From contig NC_073628.1 in assembly GCF_029407905.1 (NCBI RefSeq), positions 21,791,501 through 21,855,500 of the forward strand: 64,000 nt of DNA, read 5' to 3'. Positions 11,023 to 23,031 of the stretch are shown piece after piece (within the stretch, counting starts at the first letter, position 1; each line of letters begins with the position of its first letter). The stretch is from Bubalus kerabau (Eukaryota; Chordata; Mammalia; Artiodactyla; Bovidae). Position numbers and translations under genes: made by a program. The notes beneath the pieces are model-generated. The model had not been told where the DNA came from and made no database searches. It saw only the letters and a list, made by a program, of their open reading frames with translations.

Positions 11023-11947
11023 CTTTTTTTGCCTATTTTTCTTCTTTCTTTTATAGCACAGGTTTATTGAATGCATGCTGTCCCTTGAGTCTACTAACCT
11101 CATGTCCCAAAATGTTGACTGGAGGAAGGCAGACCATTGTGGAAGGCTTGCTTCTCTGCTACTTCCTCTATGCCCACTGGCCACATGAAAACTCCAAGGC
11201 TTTTCTGCTAAACAGAATTTAATATTATGACGAGAGACTGTGGAGGAGCACAGAAAGCTAGATTTATAGCAGTTCATTGCTGCTTCCTTCAACAAAGGAC
11301 ACAACTTTTAGCAAACAAAGGGAAGTTTATCTGTACCAACATCTCATGCCCCCAGCTCTGCGCAGTTCAGCCCCATTTCCTCTTAAAATCCACAGAGAAA
11401 CAAGCAGACTCCTTTATTCTTTTTTTAGGCCTTCATTTGGGGAGAGTTCTTTTTTCTGGGTACAGCTAGGAGAATCCATGGGTTTAGATTTTTTTTGTCT
11501 GGAGAAATGAAATTTGCATTCCTCTGACATGTGAACCTTTAGGGAAAAAATAGTAATTATTAGAACAATGATACTTTATACAATAGATGCTTGTAAATTA
11601 TACACAAACTTGAAAGCCTTCAGTGTCCTATAGTTCCGCATTTGTTTTCAGGTACAACACCCAGTGGGCTCATTCTGTTGTAAGGATAATGCTATTATGC
11701 AATCATTATTATTAGCACAGTAATGATCATGTAAATACTACACACATAATTAACTCACCAGCCAGTTAGCACCTAGGATCTCTTGAACTCATAAATGCCT
11801 AACTGATCCTGACATTTTTTTTAAAGTCATCTTTTTAGTTCTCAAGAGAGGAATCCACAAAATCCAAAAGTGAGGAGGTTCCTAAAGACAGTTTTGAAAG
11901 CCAAGACCCATAGTCAGCTACCTAGCCGAAGAGACTGTTAAGGGCTA
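11023..11947. other. Unique noncoding sequence
   Basis: No recognised transposon. 11640-11770 is AT-rich with repeated attatt/taatg motifs and may be a conserved element. Confidence 0.4.
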
Positions 11948-12150
11948 CAATGTTTTGAACACCTCCCAAGGGCTTGGGAAATGTTTCAGCACAGTGTCTT
12001 ATTTCCTCTTCACAACTCAGGGATAGAGGTTCCTTTCCGGATTTTGTAAAAGAAGAAACTGCACCACAAGGAGGTAAAGTAACTTGATCAAGGTCACACC
12101 GTCAGGCAGAGTTGGATTTGAAACCAGTTCTTTTCTCTCTCAAGCCAAGA
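11948..12150 (-). repeat. MIR SINE, near full length
   Basis: The antisense MIR order is clear: 3' part at about 11960-12040 ('cttatttcctcttcacaactc'), core at about 12043-12110 ('aaagtaacttgatcaaggtc' followed by 'acacc'), then 'ttggatttgaaaccag' from the tRNA-like head. Confidence 0.75.
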
Positions 12151-13187
12151 TTTTGGCAAGCTGTATGTCTATAATACAGTTTGGCCGCCACAGTTACAGA
12201 TAAACACAAGTTAAGGAGCCTGGACTTGTCTCTCTTTTTCTATGCATCTCCTTTCACTTTGCATTTTTTTTTTTCCTCTCTCTCTGGTTTTCTTCTTATA
12301 ATGAGATAGACACTGAAATTTTACACTAGTACTCACTCTTTATTTTTTCTTTTTCTACTCAACAAATACATTTGCTAAGAATCCATTTGCAGCAGTTATT
12401 GTAACAATTACTTTGCACAGTTTTTTAACCGATGGTTCCTCTGGCCCTTAAGACCTCACACCCCAAAGTTATTATAACTCCCTTATCAAGGAGCTCAGTG
12501 AATGATCTCTGTGACAAATGCTAAGTGAATTGAGTTTATTTAGCCAGTGGAATAGAAACTCGAACAGTGTTTTTCAAACAGCGTTCAAGTTTATAACAGA
12601 AATACTGAAACCTTCCCAGCTGTTCTCCACTGCTGGCAAGAACAGAACAGAAGGAAAGTGGTTCACTCAAAGCAGCAGACATTCTGATTATGTATAAGAA
12701 CTTTCTGGCTGCGAAGAATTGTTAGACAAGGACATGGTTTACTGAGGTGGGCTGTCCTTGGAGGCCTTTCAGAATAGGACGGTTTGCTTCCTGGGGCATT
12801 TCAGATGTAGACAGACTGGATTGAATGAGCTGAGTGGCGGGGTCATTCCGGCTAAGTCCTCTCGTCGCACAGAATGATTTAGACAGTTTGTCTGCACTGT
12901 CTCTACAAAGTGGAAGTTGCATCCATTTTCTGGGAAATTCTGCAGCACAGATAGAAGATAAACTATCTCTGATCTAAAGGATCCAAATCAATTTCTCTGT
13001 CCAAATCACATGTGTACACATCCAGATAGAGAAACTAGACAAGATCATCTTAAGATAACAAACGTAATTGGATTTATAAAAATCTATAGCTGTTGTTAGC
13101 CTTAGAGGTAGGGGCCATGTAAATGTAAGCCATCTCTACAGTGATAGGCAATGTACATTTTATTAGCACAGTCATGGAAATGGAGAC
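12151..13187. other. Unique noncoding sequence
   Basis: No recognised transposon apart from short T-rich and CT-rich tracts at about 12229-12300. Short frames only. Confidence 0.4.
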
Positions 13188-13305
13188 AGATGAGCATCAG
13201 TCACTACGGACCTGGGTTCAGATCCTTGTGCATTTCATGTGATATATCTGCGAGTCTGCTCTCCTTGCTATAAAATGAAAAGCGTTATAATACTTCCTGG
13301 TATGG
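13188..13305 (+). repeat. Possible MIR SINE fragment
   Basis: 'gacctgggttcagatcctt' resembles the MIR head, followed by a degraded 'ctataaaatgaaaagcgttataat' block. Core identity is low. Confidence 0.35.
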
Positions 13306-13784
13306 CGAGAGGGAGGTTAAGTTAGCGTTTGTACATCACCCCACAGAGTACCTGTCGATATGGGGTGGTTCTTTCCCAATAAAATGTTCCACAGAACCTC
13401 TCCATTCCAGCATGGGCTGGTGGTCCAGCCCAGGAGCACTGCAATTCCTCATTGCTACATTCACTGGCAATTTCATACCACATCCCTAAGTCTCTCTCAG
13501 CCAAACCCCTCCAGCCTGGGCTCTCATTTGCAAAGATGATAGGAGAGGAGGGCTCTCTCTGGCTTTGAGCTCGTACATATCTGGGCATTGAGTATTTTTA
13601 CAGCTGGTGTGTCATTTTCACGGCACCTCCAAGGAACAGGAGATGTTCAGTGGGGTGGGCGTTGAGGAGGTAGCACCATAGCCGAAGCACTGAACTGGGG
13701 ATTCAAGGACTCGAGACTGGCTTCAGGGTGGCCAAGGTGACTCAGGGCAGATCAGTTTACTGCTCTGCACCTCAGTAGCAGTTA

Positions 13785-13925
13785 GCATGCATTCTGCACC
13801 AACTGTGTGCTGAGGACCTGCGTATTACCTTCATTATTGTCAATATCCCCAGTAAGCCCCGAGGTAGATAGATAACACAGCCTTCCTTTTACAGAGGGGG
13901 AAACTGAGGTTCAGTGCAGTTGGGG
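13785..13925 (-). repeat. MIR SINE
   Basis: Antisense MIR: 'tgtgctgaggacctgcgtatt' and 'cccgaggtagatagataaca', then 'cttttacagagggggaaactg' followed by 'aggttcag'. The downstream tRNA-like head is absent. Confidence 0.7.
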
Positions 13926-15171
13926 CTCTTCACAGAGGACCCCTGATAACCAGTGAACAGATGAGCAAACATTAGCACCTGTGACACAGGGCATCACAGT
14001 GGGCACCCGCCCGACTCCTCGGCTCTGACTCAGTTTTCTTATGGAAAAAATGAGGCTAGATGGAGTTCTCTGTGGTTTTCTAGGGCCCAGATAGCTGATG
14101 AACCTAATTCTGGACTTCTCCCAGCCTCAGGGCCAGTCTGGATGCATGATGGTGGAGACATGGAAATGATGCCAACCATCAATTTCCATCTCTCACTCCC
14201 ACCCCCATTCTTTTGTCTCCCTCTGTAAAGACTATTTGGGAGTTCTCTTGTATTTCCTTCCCTGAGAAATAATCATTGGCATCTTTTTTTAAAGGAAGAC
14301 TTTTTGCTAAATGGACAGAGTCCAGAAAGTACTTTGGTAAAGAAGCCCCTTGCAACATGATCCTATTTCTTTCGGCCATACTCTTGTAGCATCATTATGG
14401 GCCATCAGTTAACCTCCTCTCCCCTTGTGTGATCTTCTGGTGCTCAGTCTCCAAGAGAAAATGGGCAGGAAGAGAGGACGAGCCTTCCTCGTTGGGTGCG
14501 GAGGAATAGGGCAGCGGCAGTCAGTTGTGTGTAGCAAAGGTGTAGACCATCCAAGCCTACCATAAATACCAGCGAATGTTCAGATAAGTCATATCAGGAG
14601 AGGGCCAGGGGGCCAAATTTATGTAGTTGAGCAAGGATCTAGCTCCAAGGGAACACAATCATGGTCTATAAATACCTCTACAAAAACAGTATCAATGAAG
14701 TGAGAGAGTTAATCACCATCTCCAAAGCCAGGAGAACAAAGTGCACTAGCCCTCAGCGTGGAGAGGGAGCTGGAAAGCACAGGAGTGAAAATTTCGGAGC
14801 TGAGAGAGGCACCAGGACAAAGGGCCCAGCTACCCAGGGAAAGTGGCCTTGCTCCCCTGCTGCTTGGAGACCTGGCGGGAGGAGAAATGCTAATTGAGCC
14901 AGAGTCCAGGGAGGCCCGGGAAGGCTAGATAGGGGTCAAATGGGATGACCCAAGGGGTTCCTCCACCTATGATTCAGCAAACTGAGGAGTAATTACTTGC
15001 TCTTGCAAATTGCTTGGTAAATACACTGAGTAAATCAAAGTAACCATTTCAGCAGAGGAGTAGCTGGGATGGGCAGATCAGAACCTGCAGATTCTAGAGA
15101 GAGCCTATGCAGAGCTGGGTTTGTTTGTGAGACTTGCTCTCATAACACTGGATGGCCACTTGTCTCGGTAA
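13926..15171. other. Unique noncoding sequence
   Basis: No recognised transposon. The 78-codon frame at 14661-14897 lies in GC-richer DNA and has no recognisable domain. Confidence 0.4.
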
Positions 15172-15292
15172 TTTTTTTGTGTGTTCGTTTTTAGCCGCAT
15201 GGCATGCGGGACCTTTCCCAACCAGGAATCAAACCCACACCCTCTTCATCGGCATCGTGGAGTTCTAACCACTGGACCACCAGGGAAGTCCC
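15172..15292 (-). mobile_element. tRNA-Glu (CHR-type) SINE
   Basis: The right end is the SINE 5' head in reverse ('ggaccaccagggaagtccc'). The tRNA-like B-box region reads 'aggaatcaaacccacaccc', and the T-rich tail is at the left. No clear target duplication. Confidence 0.82.
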
Positions 15293-16297
15293 TGACCCGA
15301 TTTAATCCACATTTATTAGCATGAAAAGCAGCTTCTCTTGTCAGACTGCAGATCCCCTACCAAGGGCCTTATCGAGCCCCAGCCTCCCTGTTCCTGCCCC
15401 TTCCAGAAGAATCCTGCTCCTCTTCCATCCCCACCACCTATCGCATCCCGCCTGTCCTGCCCCGCTCTTCAACAATATTAATGACTCCAGCCTAAGTACC
15501 TGAGTGGAGCCAGGCCTCTTCTCCACAAAGCCTGTTTAGAGATGGCCCGAGTGCCTGCTGGGAATAATTCTAGCCGTAGGCAAGCTCAAGAATTATTGAT
15601 GAAATAACCTTTTGGGGCCTGAGTCTGGGGTTTTGCAGATGCAATGGCAAGATTGTTGTTTAAGTGGGGACTTGATCAGGCAGTGACCTAGAAAACATTT
15701 AGTTCTTTTATTGCTTTCACAGCTTCCCGGGGCTAACGCTGTCTACTGCCACGGAAGCCTGGGCAGCTCACTGGGAAAGGGAGTGAGGGGAAGTGGACAG
15801 TGAGGTTGTCCGCAGATCCAGAAGGCCAGAAAGTAACCAGACAGTGCCTGCACCCCAAGACAAGAGCACCCTGGGTCTTCCACAGCACTGGAATGGCGTA
15901 AAACAATTCAGCTTTGCAGCAACTTGCTGTTTTCACCTGAAATGCTCAACCTCACTGGATTCGAAGAGCAGATAAATCCATCAGGAGGGAGGTGGTTATT
16001 AATGCAGGAGGCCTTTCCAGGAGCCATAGCGCTAGGCTGGTTCAGATGGAGACTGAGACCTAGATGAGAGGAAAGTCATCTGGGAAGTTCACGTTCAGCG
16101 CCAGAGGGGTGGGGACTTCAGGCTGACCACAGTTCTCCAAGGGGCAAAGACCACCACAGGCGCCCTCTGCAAATAGAAAAAAAGCATAGGGGGCTTGTCT
16201 CTACTCCCTGCATATGGTTGTGCCCTCACCCGTTCAATGATTCTCTCAATTTGAACAATCTGTGGAAGGGAAGACCTTTGGAACCACAGTAAGAAGT
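15293..16297. other. Unique noncoding sequence
   Basis: No recognised transposon. The CGCCCTCTGC block at 16161-16170 gives a GCAGAGGGCG core on the minus strand, loosely like a CTCF motif. Confidence 0.4.
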
Positions 16298-16300
16298 CCA

Positions 16301-16400
16301 GGGAGTTTCTCGGTGGGCCAGTGGCCAGGACTCCATGCTTTCACTGCTGAGGGCACAAGTTCCATTTCTGGTTGTGGAACTAAGATCAAAAAATTTTTTT
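16301..16400 (+). mobile_element. tRNA-Glu (CHR-type) SINE, short diverged copy
   Basis: Starts 'gggagtttctcggtgggcca' and continues through 'ctttcactgctgagggcaca' and 'gtggaactaagatc', ending in a short mixed A/T tail. Confidence 0.75.
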
Positions 16401-16680
16401 GAAGTTCAAAACCTCTGAAGGTAGGACATGAGCATGTCTGTTTCAGAATACATTCTAGAGGCAGCGAGGGCTAATTAGAACCAGGCAGAGACTGAGGGCA
16501 GAGAAACCCCACTTATACACAGTGTGGGCCACAGATCACTCACCAGGGAACCATAGGGCCCTTCCCCCAAATCTATCTAACCGGACGTTCTAGGTGAGGG
16601 GCTGGAGAACATATGCTTGTAACAAGCCCCCTGCATGATTCATGAGTACCATGGAGTTTGAGACCAACGAGTTAGGGACG

Positions 16681-16913
16681 TGTGTGTGTGTGTGTGTGTG
16701 TGTGTGCATGCTCAAGTCATGTCCGACTGTTTGCAACCCCATGGACTGTAGCCCACCAGGCTCCTCTGTCCAGGAAATTTCCTAGGCAGGAATATTGGAG
16801 TGGGTTGCCATTTCTTCCTCCAGGGGATCTTCCCAAACCAGGAATTGAACCCATGTGTCTTGCGTCTCCTGCATTGGCCGGCGGGTTCTTTACCACTGTA
16901 CCCCCTGGGAAGC
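16681..16913 (-). mobile_element. Bov-tA SINE with (TG)13 tail
   Basis: Reverse-orientation Bov-tA; the head at the right is 'taccccctgggaagc'. The left end is the 3' tail, now (TG)13 at 16681-16706. Flanks 'aacgagttaggga' and 'aatgagttgggaa' look like a diverged target duplication. Confidence 0.88.
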
Positions 16914-17054
16914 AATGAGTTGGGAAGTGATTGCCATATTTGCAATTCTCCAGGTGAGAGAGAGCAAGGGCCTGGATTCCAGCAGTGATCATGACAATGT
17001 AGAAGACAGCAGGCCTCCTTCTGTAGAGAACTTCTACCGATGTTATCAGGATGT

Positions 17055-17300
17055 GATTGGATGAGGCAGAAAGAGAGATCTCCAAGATCGTGCTGAGGTT
17101 CCTAACTGGGTGCCTGGGTGGCTGGTAATGGTGATGCATGAAAGTTGGAGTTTTAGTTTTGAAAATTTTGAGTTTCTGATGTTATGCGCAGGGTATGCTG
17201 GTGGAGATGTCTGTCAAGTCATCTGAAATGCCCATGTGGAGCTCAGAAGACAGGAGGCAGATCACAGGGAGAGCTAGGAATTTGGGACCCTTGGCTGATC
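17055..17300 (-). repeat. L2 LINE fragment
   Basis: The plus strand follows antisense L2 text such as 'ttggagttttagttttg...gttatg', 'ggtggagatgtctgtcaag' and 'tggagctcagaagacagg'. Diverged, no terminal features. Confidence 0.5.
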
Positions 17301-17704
17301 CTGCATAAAGTTGATCCTAGTTCGAGAGGCAGAATTGACCACTTTCTCTGCCACATATCCATAACACCTGTACAGCACGCATCACACCATGTGGAGTCTA
17401 TTTGCTTTATGTACATGCTCTTCTACTAAATCACAGTCTGATTAAGAATAAAACCCATCATTCATGTCCATATGCCCAAATGCCCAGCACAGTGTCTGAC
17501 ACACATGAAGTTCTTTAAAATATCACTGAATACGTGTAAGAAAATAGAGAATTAGATGAAATCAAGAAAGGTTCTGTGGACCTGACCTCAGGAACCATCA
17601 ACATTTACAGGGTGGATGGAAGAGGACAGGACTGCAAGGAAACCTGGCAAAGGGTGGTTAGAGTGGGATGAGGAGAAGCAAAAGAAAACAATGACAAGGA
17701 GGAA

Positions 17705-17985
17705 AGAGAGAGGAAGCCCTTGGCTTCCTGGGTAGCGCAGATGGTAAAGAACCTGCCTGCAATGAAGGAGACCTGGGTTCGATCCCTAGGTTGGGAAGAT
17801 CCCTGGAGAAGATAATGGCAACCCACTCCAGTATTCTTGCCTGGAGAATCCCGTGGACAGAGGAGCCTGGTAGGTACAGTCCAGGGAGTTGCAAAGAGTC
17901 AGACACGACTGAGCAACTGAACTGAACTGATGAACTGAGACATGACTGGGCAACTAATACTTTACAAAGAGAAAGGAAGACCCTT
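17705..17985 (+). mobile_element. Bov-tA SINE with target duplication
   Basis: Body 17722-17967, sense, head 'ggcttcctgggtagc'. The 3' end has an extra degraded repeat of the 'gactgagcaact' tail. Flanking near-identical repeats lie at 17705-17721 (agagagaggaagccctt) and 17968-17985 (one base longer, one mismatch). Confidence 0.9.
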
Positions 17986-19069
17986 CAGTTACTGCAAAGA
18001 GACCAAACAGGGATCTGACTGGTGGTGGTGACCGCTAATGGTGTCCCTTTCAGGAGTGAGGCTAGTGTGGTACAAAGATAAGCTCCAGACACCAAGTCTG
18101 GCCTCTGGAACTTTCATCTGGTTCTTTCTTTGCAAGTCCAAGTAGCTCTGGCATCATGAGGGTGAGTTGTGAAGCCAAGAAAACCCAGATTGTGTTAAGC
18201 AATGAGATGGCCAGAAAAATCCAGACGGTTGCTACAGCTCGAGCTCTCACATGGTCCTCCCAAGGGAGTGAACCCAGTGGTTAGGCCACCTGGATACTTT
18301 TTTTCCCTTCTCTCCTTGATCTTTGGCCTTACAGGCATCTTTTCATGCAGATGTTTGGGAATTTAGTGGGAAAAACAAAGAACCACCAGAAATGGCCATA
18401 CCGAGAATACCCAATATTTACTGTAAAACAACCAGTTATCTGGGGGCTTTGTTTGGTTTGGTTTTCTTTCCTTTCTTTCTTTTCTTGTCTCTTTTTCCTA
18501 TCTTGGTCTTATTTCACTGGCCTCAGCTCACATGACCACATTGTAAATTTCCATTTTGTCTGTTTTATTTTTTTTTCCAGACGTTGAAATATGAACCAAA
18601 TGCTGTTTTTAATGAGTTAGGAAACTGTTCTGGCTTCTCTCTCTCTCTTTTGCCTTTTGAATTGCTGTAGGGTGTACCTCAAAGCTTCCGTTGGAAGCCT
18701 GCAATTTCAGAGTCGTTTTCTTTAGGCAAGAGAAGCTGTGCTGTATCTCAGAGATATCACCACGGCTCAAGTTCAAAGAGTCTCTGGTGGAGGAACCAGG
18801 ATATGGGGCTTGGAAGGTGGGAGGGTGGGAGGTGCTGGAGAGGTTCCTTTGGATCCTCTGGAGTAGCTGGCCGGAGGCAGGGTGACTGCCTGGATGGCTG
18901 GCAGGGGTGCCCACTAGCGTCCAGGGTCTCACTCTTTAAGCTAGACCTCCAGCCCATAATATTCAGCTACCTCATGTGCATTTCCACCAGAATGGCTCCT
19001 CTCACCTCAAACCTAAAATGTCTTGAGCAGAGTCTGTTGCTTTTCTTATCAGTTCTATTACTGTTTCGG
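17986..19069. other. Unique noncoding sequence
   Basis: No recognised transposon. T-rich stretch at about 18455-18500. The overlapping frames at 18600-18960 on both strands show no domain. Confidence 0.4.
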
Positions 19070-19180
19070 TCTTTATTTAGTGTCTGCTATGTGGCAGATG
19101 GAATTTTAAGTGTTGGGGTCATGATGATGGGCAACAAAGACACAGTTCCTGGCTGAGGAAGCCTATGTTCTAGCAAGTTT
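19070..19180 (-). repeat. L2 LINE 3'-end fragment
   Basis: Antisense L2: 'tttagtgtctgctatgtggc', 'ttaagtgttggggtcatgat', then 'gaagcctatgttctagcaag' matching the 'gagcttacattctagt' segment. Confidence 0.65.
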
Positions 19181-19724
19181 CCTCGAAATATGGTTGACAT
19201 TGTCCTGAGTGCCATAAATAACAGTAATAACACTAATGTTCATTGAGTCTTCACTGTCTACCAGACGCCATGGACACCATCGGACAGGGAGACTGGACTT
19301 AGTCTGGAGGGTCAGGACAGGCTGTAGTTCCCTAACTGGTCCCCATTGGCCTCCAGACATGCACTTTGGAAACTGATTGCTCTATCTCTTCTTCCCACAC
19401 CTTCCTCTGTAACATCACCAGGCCTGGCGCCACCTCCATCCCCTGCCCCTCCTCTCCATTCTTCCCCTCCCTCTCTGGTCCAGTAGCCTGCCTCCCACAA
19501 CTGGACATCACAATAGCCTTGGCCTCTCTGGTCCAGAAAGGCTGATTTCTGCTCAAAGTCGCAGTCGCTAATTCAAAAAAATATTTATCAAAGGGCCTTT
19601 CCTCACCCCTCACAATTAGGTTGTATGTTTCAATAGAGAAACGGATGCTGACTGTGGTCCCTTGACTACAGATAGTCCAACCTCCTTCCTCTGGCATGTT
19701 TGCCCTCCCCCCACAAGCCAGCTT

Positions 19725-19920
19725 TCCAGGTTCATCCCCACAAATGGCCTGTTCACATGTCCCCTGGCATGACTTCTGTCTTCTTGGGCCCCATGACCCT
19801 CTCCACTTCTACTTATTATTCAGTAATAAGGCCCTAATCAGATGTCACCTCTCTCTTAGGACTTCCCTGGTGAAGCCAAGAAGTGAAGTACTTTCTCCCA
19901 TCACTGCATTTATTCTGAGA
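19725..19920 (+). repeat. Possible L2 LINE fragment
   Basis: The sequence 'cagatgtcacctctctctta' followed by 'ggacttccctggtgaagcc' resembles the L2 segment 'atgtcacctcctcagagagg'. Weak elsewhere. Confidence 0.35.
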
Positions 19921-20039
19921 GGCATTCATACTGCACATACAAGCCTGTGTGTCTCACACACTCATATACATGGCACACACATGGCTGATAACCCCTAGGA
20001 ATCCTTGTGTGCACCTACTGTTGGTAAGCCTTGGCTTTG

Positions 20040-20250
20040 CTCCAGGGCCTGTGCTAAGCAACCAGCCAGATTCTCTCTTGTTCTCATCACGGCCCTCTAA
20101 CAAAGTAGCTCTAGAAAAGTATCAAATATGGAGATATGATAACAAATCACATCCCTGTATTACAGATGAGATCAAAGAGGTTAGGTGAGTTGCATAAATA
20201 AGGTCACACAACCAGTAAGTGCCAGAGCAAAGGTTCAAAGCCAATTTTGA
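20040..20250 (-). repeat. MIR SINE
   Basis: Antisense MIR core 'tgtattacagatgagatcaa', 'aggttaggtgagttgcataa' and 'aggtcacacaaccagtaagt', then 'gcaaaggttcaaagcc'. Good order of motifs. Confidence 0.75.
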
Positions 20251-21117
20251 CCTAATCCCATGTATGTAACACTGCATGGCCATTCACCAGGCAAGAATTC
20301 CTCTTCAAACAGTGATGTACCTCAGCCTCCTTCTCCAGTGCTTTGCATGCAGTATGCATTCACAGTTACATCCCAATACCTCACACAGAGTCCAGAACAT
20401 CTCCTGCATGCACAGTAGATACCTGGGACTGAATGAATGGAGCTATTGCCGGGCACTCCAACGAACCTTCTAAAGGGAAACAGCCACCACCGGGGCCTAA
20501 GAGTGTTAACAAAAGCTCCAGTGATTCCTATGCAGCCAGGCAGCACCTGTCCTCAGACTGCTGTCCAGCCAAAGGGACACTGAGGCAGACAGTTGTTAAC
20601 TGACTATCCCGAGGTTAGCAGCCTACCTCCCACCCCTGAGCCAACTTTTGTAGTCAGTTCCTCTTGGTGTCCGCCTGGCTGTAAGATAAGAAACTAACAC
20701 TGGGCAGAAAGCAAGCCCTTGTCTCCATCTGTCCTGTCTAAGGAGATCTTAAATTGGTTTTCCTGACTCTTTCCTCTGAGGAGGTCCTTACCAGGGCCTC
20801 ATCTCAGATAAGCTAAGTAGGGGACAGCCTCCAAGCAGCTGACCTAGAAACTCCAAACCACAGCAAACCAAGTCTTTGACCTGGAAGGGCCTTGTTATTG
20901 GGTTTTGCTTAATGCAGATCCATCATCTTCAGAACCTTCTTGCCTCTTTAGAGAGGAGTCATGTTGCCTGGCAACCAATGTGTCAGTGAGGTGACAAAGT
21001 TGTTGATCAATAAAGATTGGGTCTCATAACCTCTCTCTGAAATTATGTTTGGTCTCTCTGGTTCTCAAAGCCACTTCTGCTGATGTCTTAGCAGCTGGGG
21101 TGATGCATTCAAAAGAA
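20251..21117. other. Unique or unrecognised sequence
   Basis: A possible MIR/L2 3' remnant sits at about 20380-20440 ('cagtagatacctgggactga'). Otherwise nothing recognised. Confidence 0.35.
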
Positions 21118-21250
21118 AATAAGATTCAGAGTTAGACATACCTAAATCAATGTCCCAATCCAGCCACATACTGGCTGTGTGACCTTGACAAATCACTTGC
21201 CCTCTCTGATTCTCAGTTTCCTCAAACCAGTGGTGAGGAGACTTTAGTGG
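21118..21250 (+). repeat. MIR SINE
   Basis: Clear sense MIR: 'tactggctgtgtgaccttga' then 'caaatcacttgccctctctg' and 'attctcagtttcctcaaacc'. Truncated after the core. Confidence 0.8.
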
Positions 21251-21559
21251 GAAATCTCAGGTCCTTCCAGTTCTGACATCTATGATCTGTGTTTCATGAC
21301 CTGGGGCATGAGCTCCTCCCATGATCCAAGTCTAGTGTGATGAAGGGACTCAGTTCTGCTTCATGTTCGTCATCCTGAGTTATCATTCTAGACAACTGAG
21401 GCATGAAAATAAATCAGAAGCAATGAGAGGGTAGGATACATTGTCCTTCCATGAAAACCTTCCTCTTCCCAACCCCCAGTCTTGCCTTGATAATAAAACC
21501 CCCTTTCCTACAGACAGACAGCACGACTCTCTGGGAAATCTTCAAGAAATGTCGTCCAT

Positions 21560-21760
21560 ATGTTTTTGAGTCATTTACACTGAACCCATCATAATATTGT
21601 TCTTTGAAGATCCATTTACATTTGTTCTAAAGGCTTATTTTAAAGCTTATGCAAATGAAATAGATTAAGGTTGCATTCTGGAAGCTGAGGCTGGAAAATG
21701 GGAAGTTCATTTTAAAGCTCGGTGTAAATAGAGTTTCACATGTGTTCTAAATAGTTCTTC
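21560..21760. other. AT-rich motif-dense unique block
   Basis: Contains an ATGCAAAT octamer (21649-21656) and a TCTTTGAAGATC block at 21601. No transposon recognised; see the findings. Confidence 0.4.
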
Positions 21761-21847
21761 CTTCTTAGCCCAAGTGGCCTCCGTTCAACCCTCCGGTAAC
21801 CTCAGACCGAGAGAGAAGTTCTCTGGGTGGGAAATGCTAATTGGTGG

Positions 21848-21965
21848 CAGTTAGGAATAATGGAAAGAGCCAGGGAATGGGAGCCTAATTCTCCCCCTCT
21901 TAACTAGCCTTATGGCATTGGATGAGTTCCCCAATCTTCCTAGGTTTCAATTTCTTCATTTGGGT
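21848..21965 (+). repeat. MIR-type SINE fragment
   Basis: 'gtttcaatttcttcatttgg' and 'gcattggatgagttcccc' follow the order of the MIR core, at low identity. Confidence 0.45.
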
Positions 21966-22029
21966 CCCACACAAGATCTCTGTGGCTCCCTCATGTCAGC
22001 ATCATAAGAACAGATTTCGAGGAGCAGCT

Positions 22030-22150
22030 TTTGGACTCGTCACCCTGATCTACTGATTTGTAGTCTCCAAGAGTGAAGCCCGAGAATCTGGATTTTTTTT
22101 CCCGTGCACCCCCAGTAATTCTGATGTGTGCCCAGGTGTGAGAACCACTG
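22030..22150 (+). mobile_element. MER5A-type hAT-Charlie element, 3' half
   Basis: 'cccgagaatctggatttttt', 'agtaattctgatgtgtgccc' and the terminal 'gtgagaaccactg' match the second half of MER5A, including its terminal inverted repeat. A non-autonomous DNA transposon relic. Confidence 0.78.
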
Positions 22151-23031
22151 GTCTAGGTAATCCGTAAAGATCTTCCGTCTCCACCTACAAGATTCTAAGA
22201 TTTGTTTCTGAAGTCTCTCTTTTCCACGTGTATGTCCCTACCTGCCTCCTACACTCTTGCATATGCTAAAAATTTTCATTCTTCATATGGCCCACATTGT
22301 GGACACTAGGGAATTTTCTTGGAAGAACCCTGATGCTCTTTTTGAACGCTGGTTGGATGTAAGAAACTGTCATTTGTCATCCCAACACACTCTGATGGAG
22401 AGGCTGAGGTGTGGAGCTCAATATCCAGTGGCATTACAGAGCCCCTAAGAGTCATTGTGTCTGCCCTGCAGAATCGAGCAGACCCCCTGGTGAACAAATA
22501 CATCAGTCAAATGACCTGCATATTGATACCCATCTACCTTTGTAGGTAGTGAGTAAGTGGCATCATGGGAATCTGCCTTAGGATGTGGACCTGTGCTCCA
22601 ATGCACTGGTGAAAGTGGAGATGGGGGAGAAGAGTCCTGGGCTTGGCGAAGGACACCTTGTCTCTGACCTGAGTTGTCTCCTCCGACCGTTGAGAATGGA
22701 GAGTTGACTTGTGTTACATCACGCCTGGGATGGCTTTCTGCTCAGTGCCTGCAGAAAACAGCTCCTCGTGATGAAAGCTTCCCCCTGGCCTGCCACTGTC
22801 CCTCCTCTCATGTAGCCCCAAAGTCAGCGCTGTCTGATGTCATGTCTGAGGGCCTTGTCGCTTGTTATACCATGGAGGACTCTCGGGGAACGAGATATAT
22901 CTTCTGTTCAATGAGTCTGGCTTTCTCCACGCAGCGTGGCCTCGTTGTGATGTCAGTCCGGCAAGGGTTACCTTCTCTGCTCCCAACGAGGAAAGGATAT
23001 ACCTGAGCTCAGAGAGGCAGAATTAAGGATC
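22151..23031. other. Unique noncoding sequence
   Basis: No recognised transposon. The 110-codon frame at 22674-23006 has no recognisable domain or signal peptide and I do not call it. Confidence 0.4.

Noticed and set aside
15172..15292. tRNA-like B-box and head suggesting a tRNA gene
   Set aside because: It belongs to a tRNA-Glu-derived SINE; the same holds for all the CHR and Bov-tA heads. No intact cloverleaf was seen.
18757..19156. Forward and reverse frames around 18.8-19.1 kb
   Set aside because: They overlap in opposite directions, run into an L2 fragment and show no domain.
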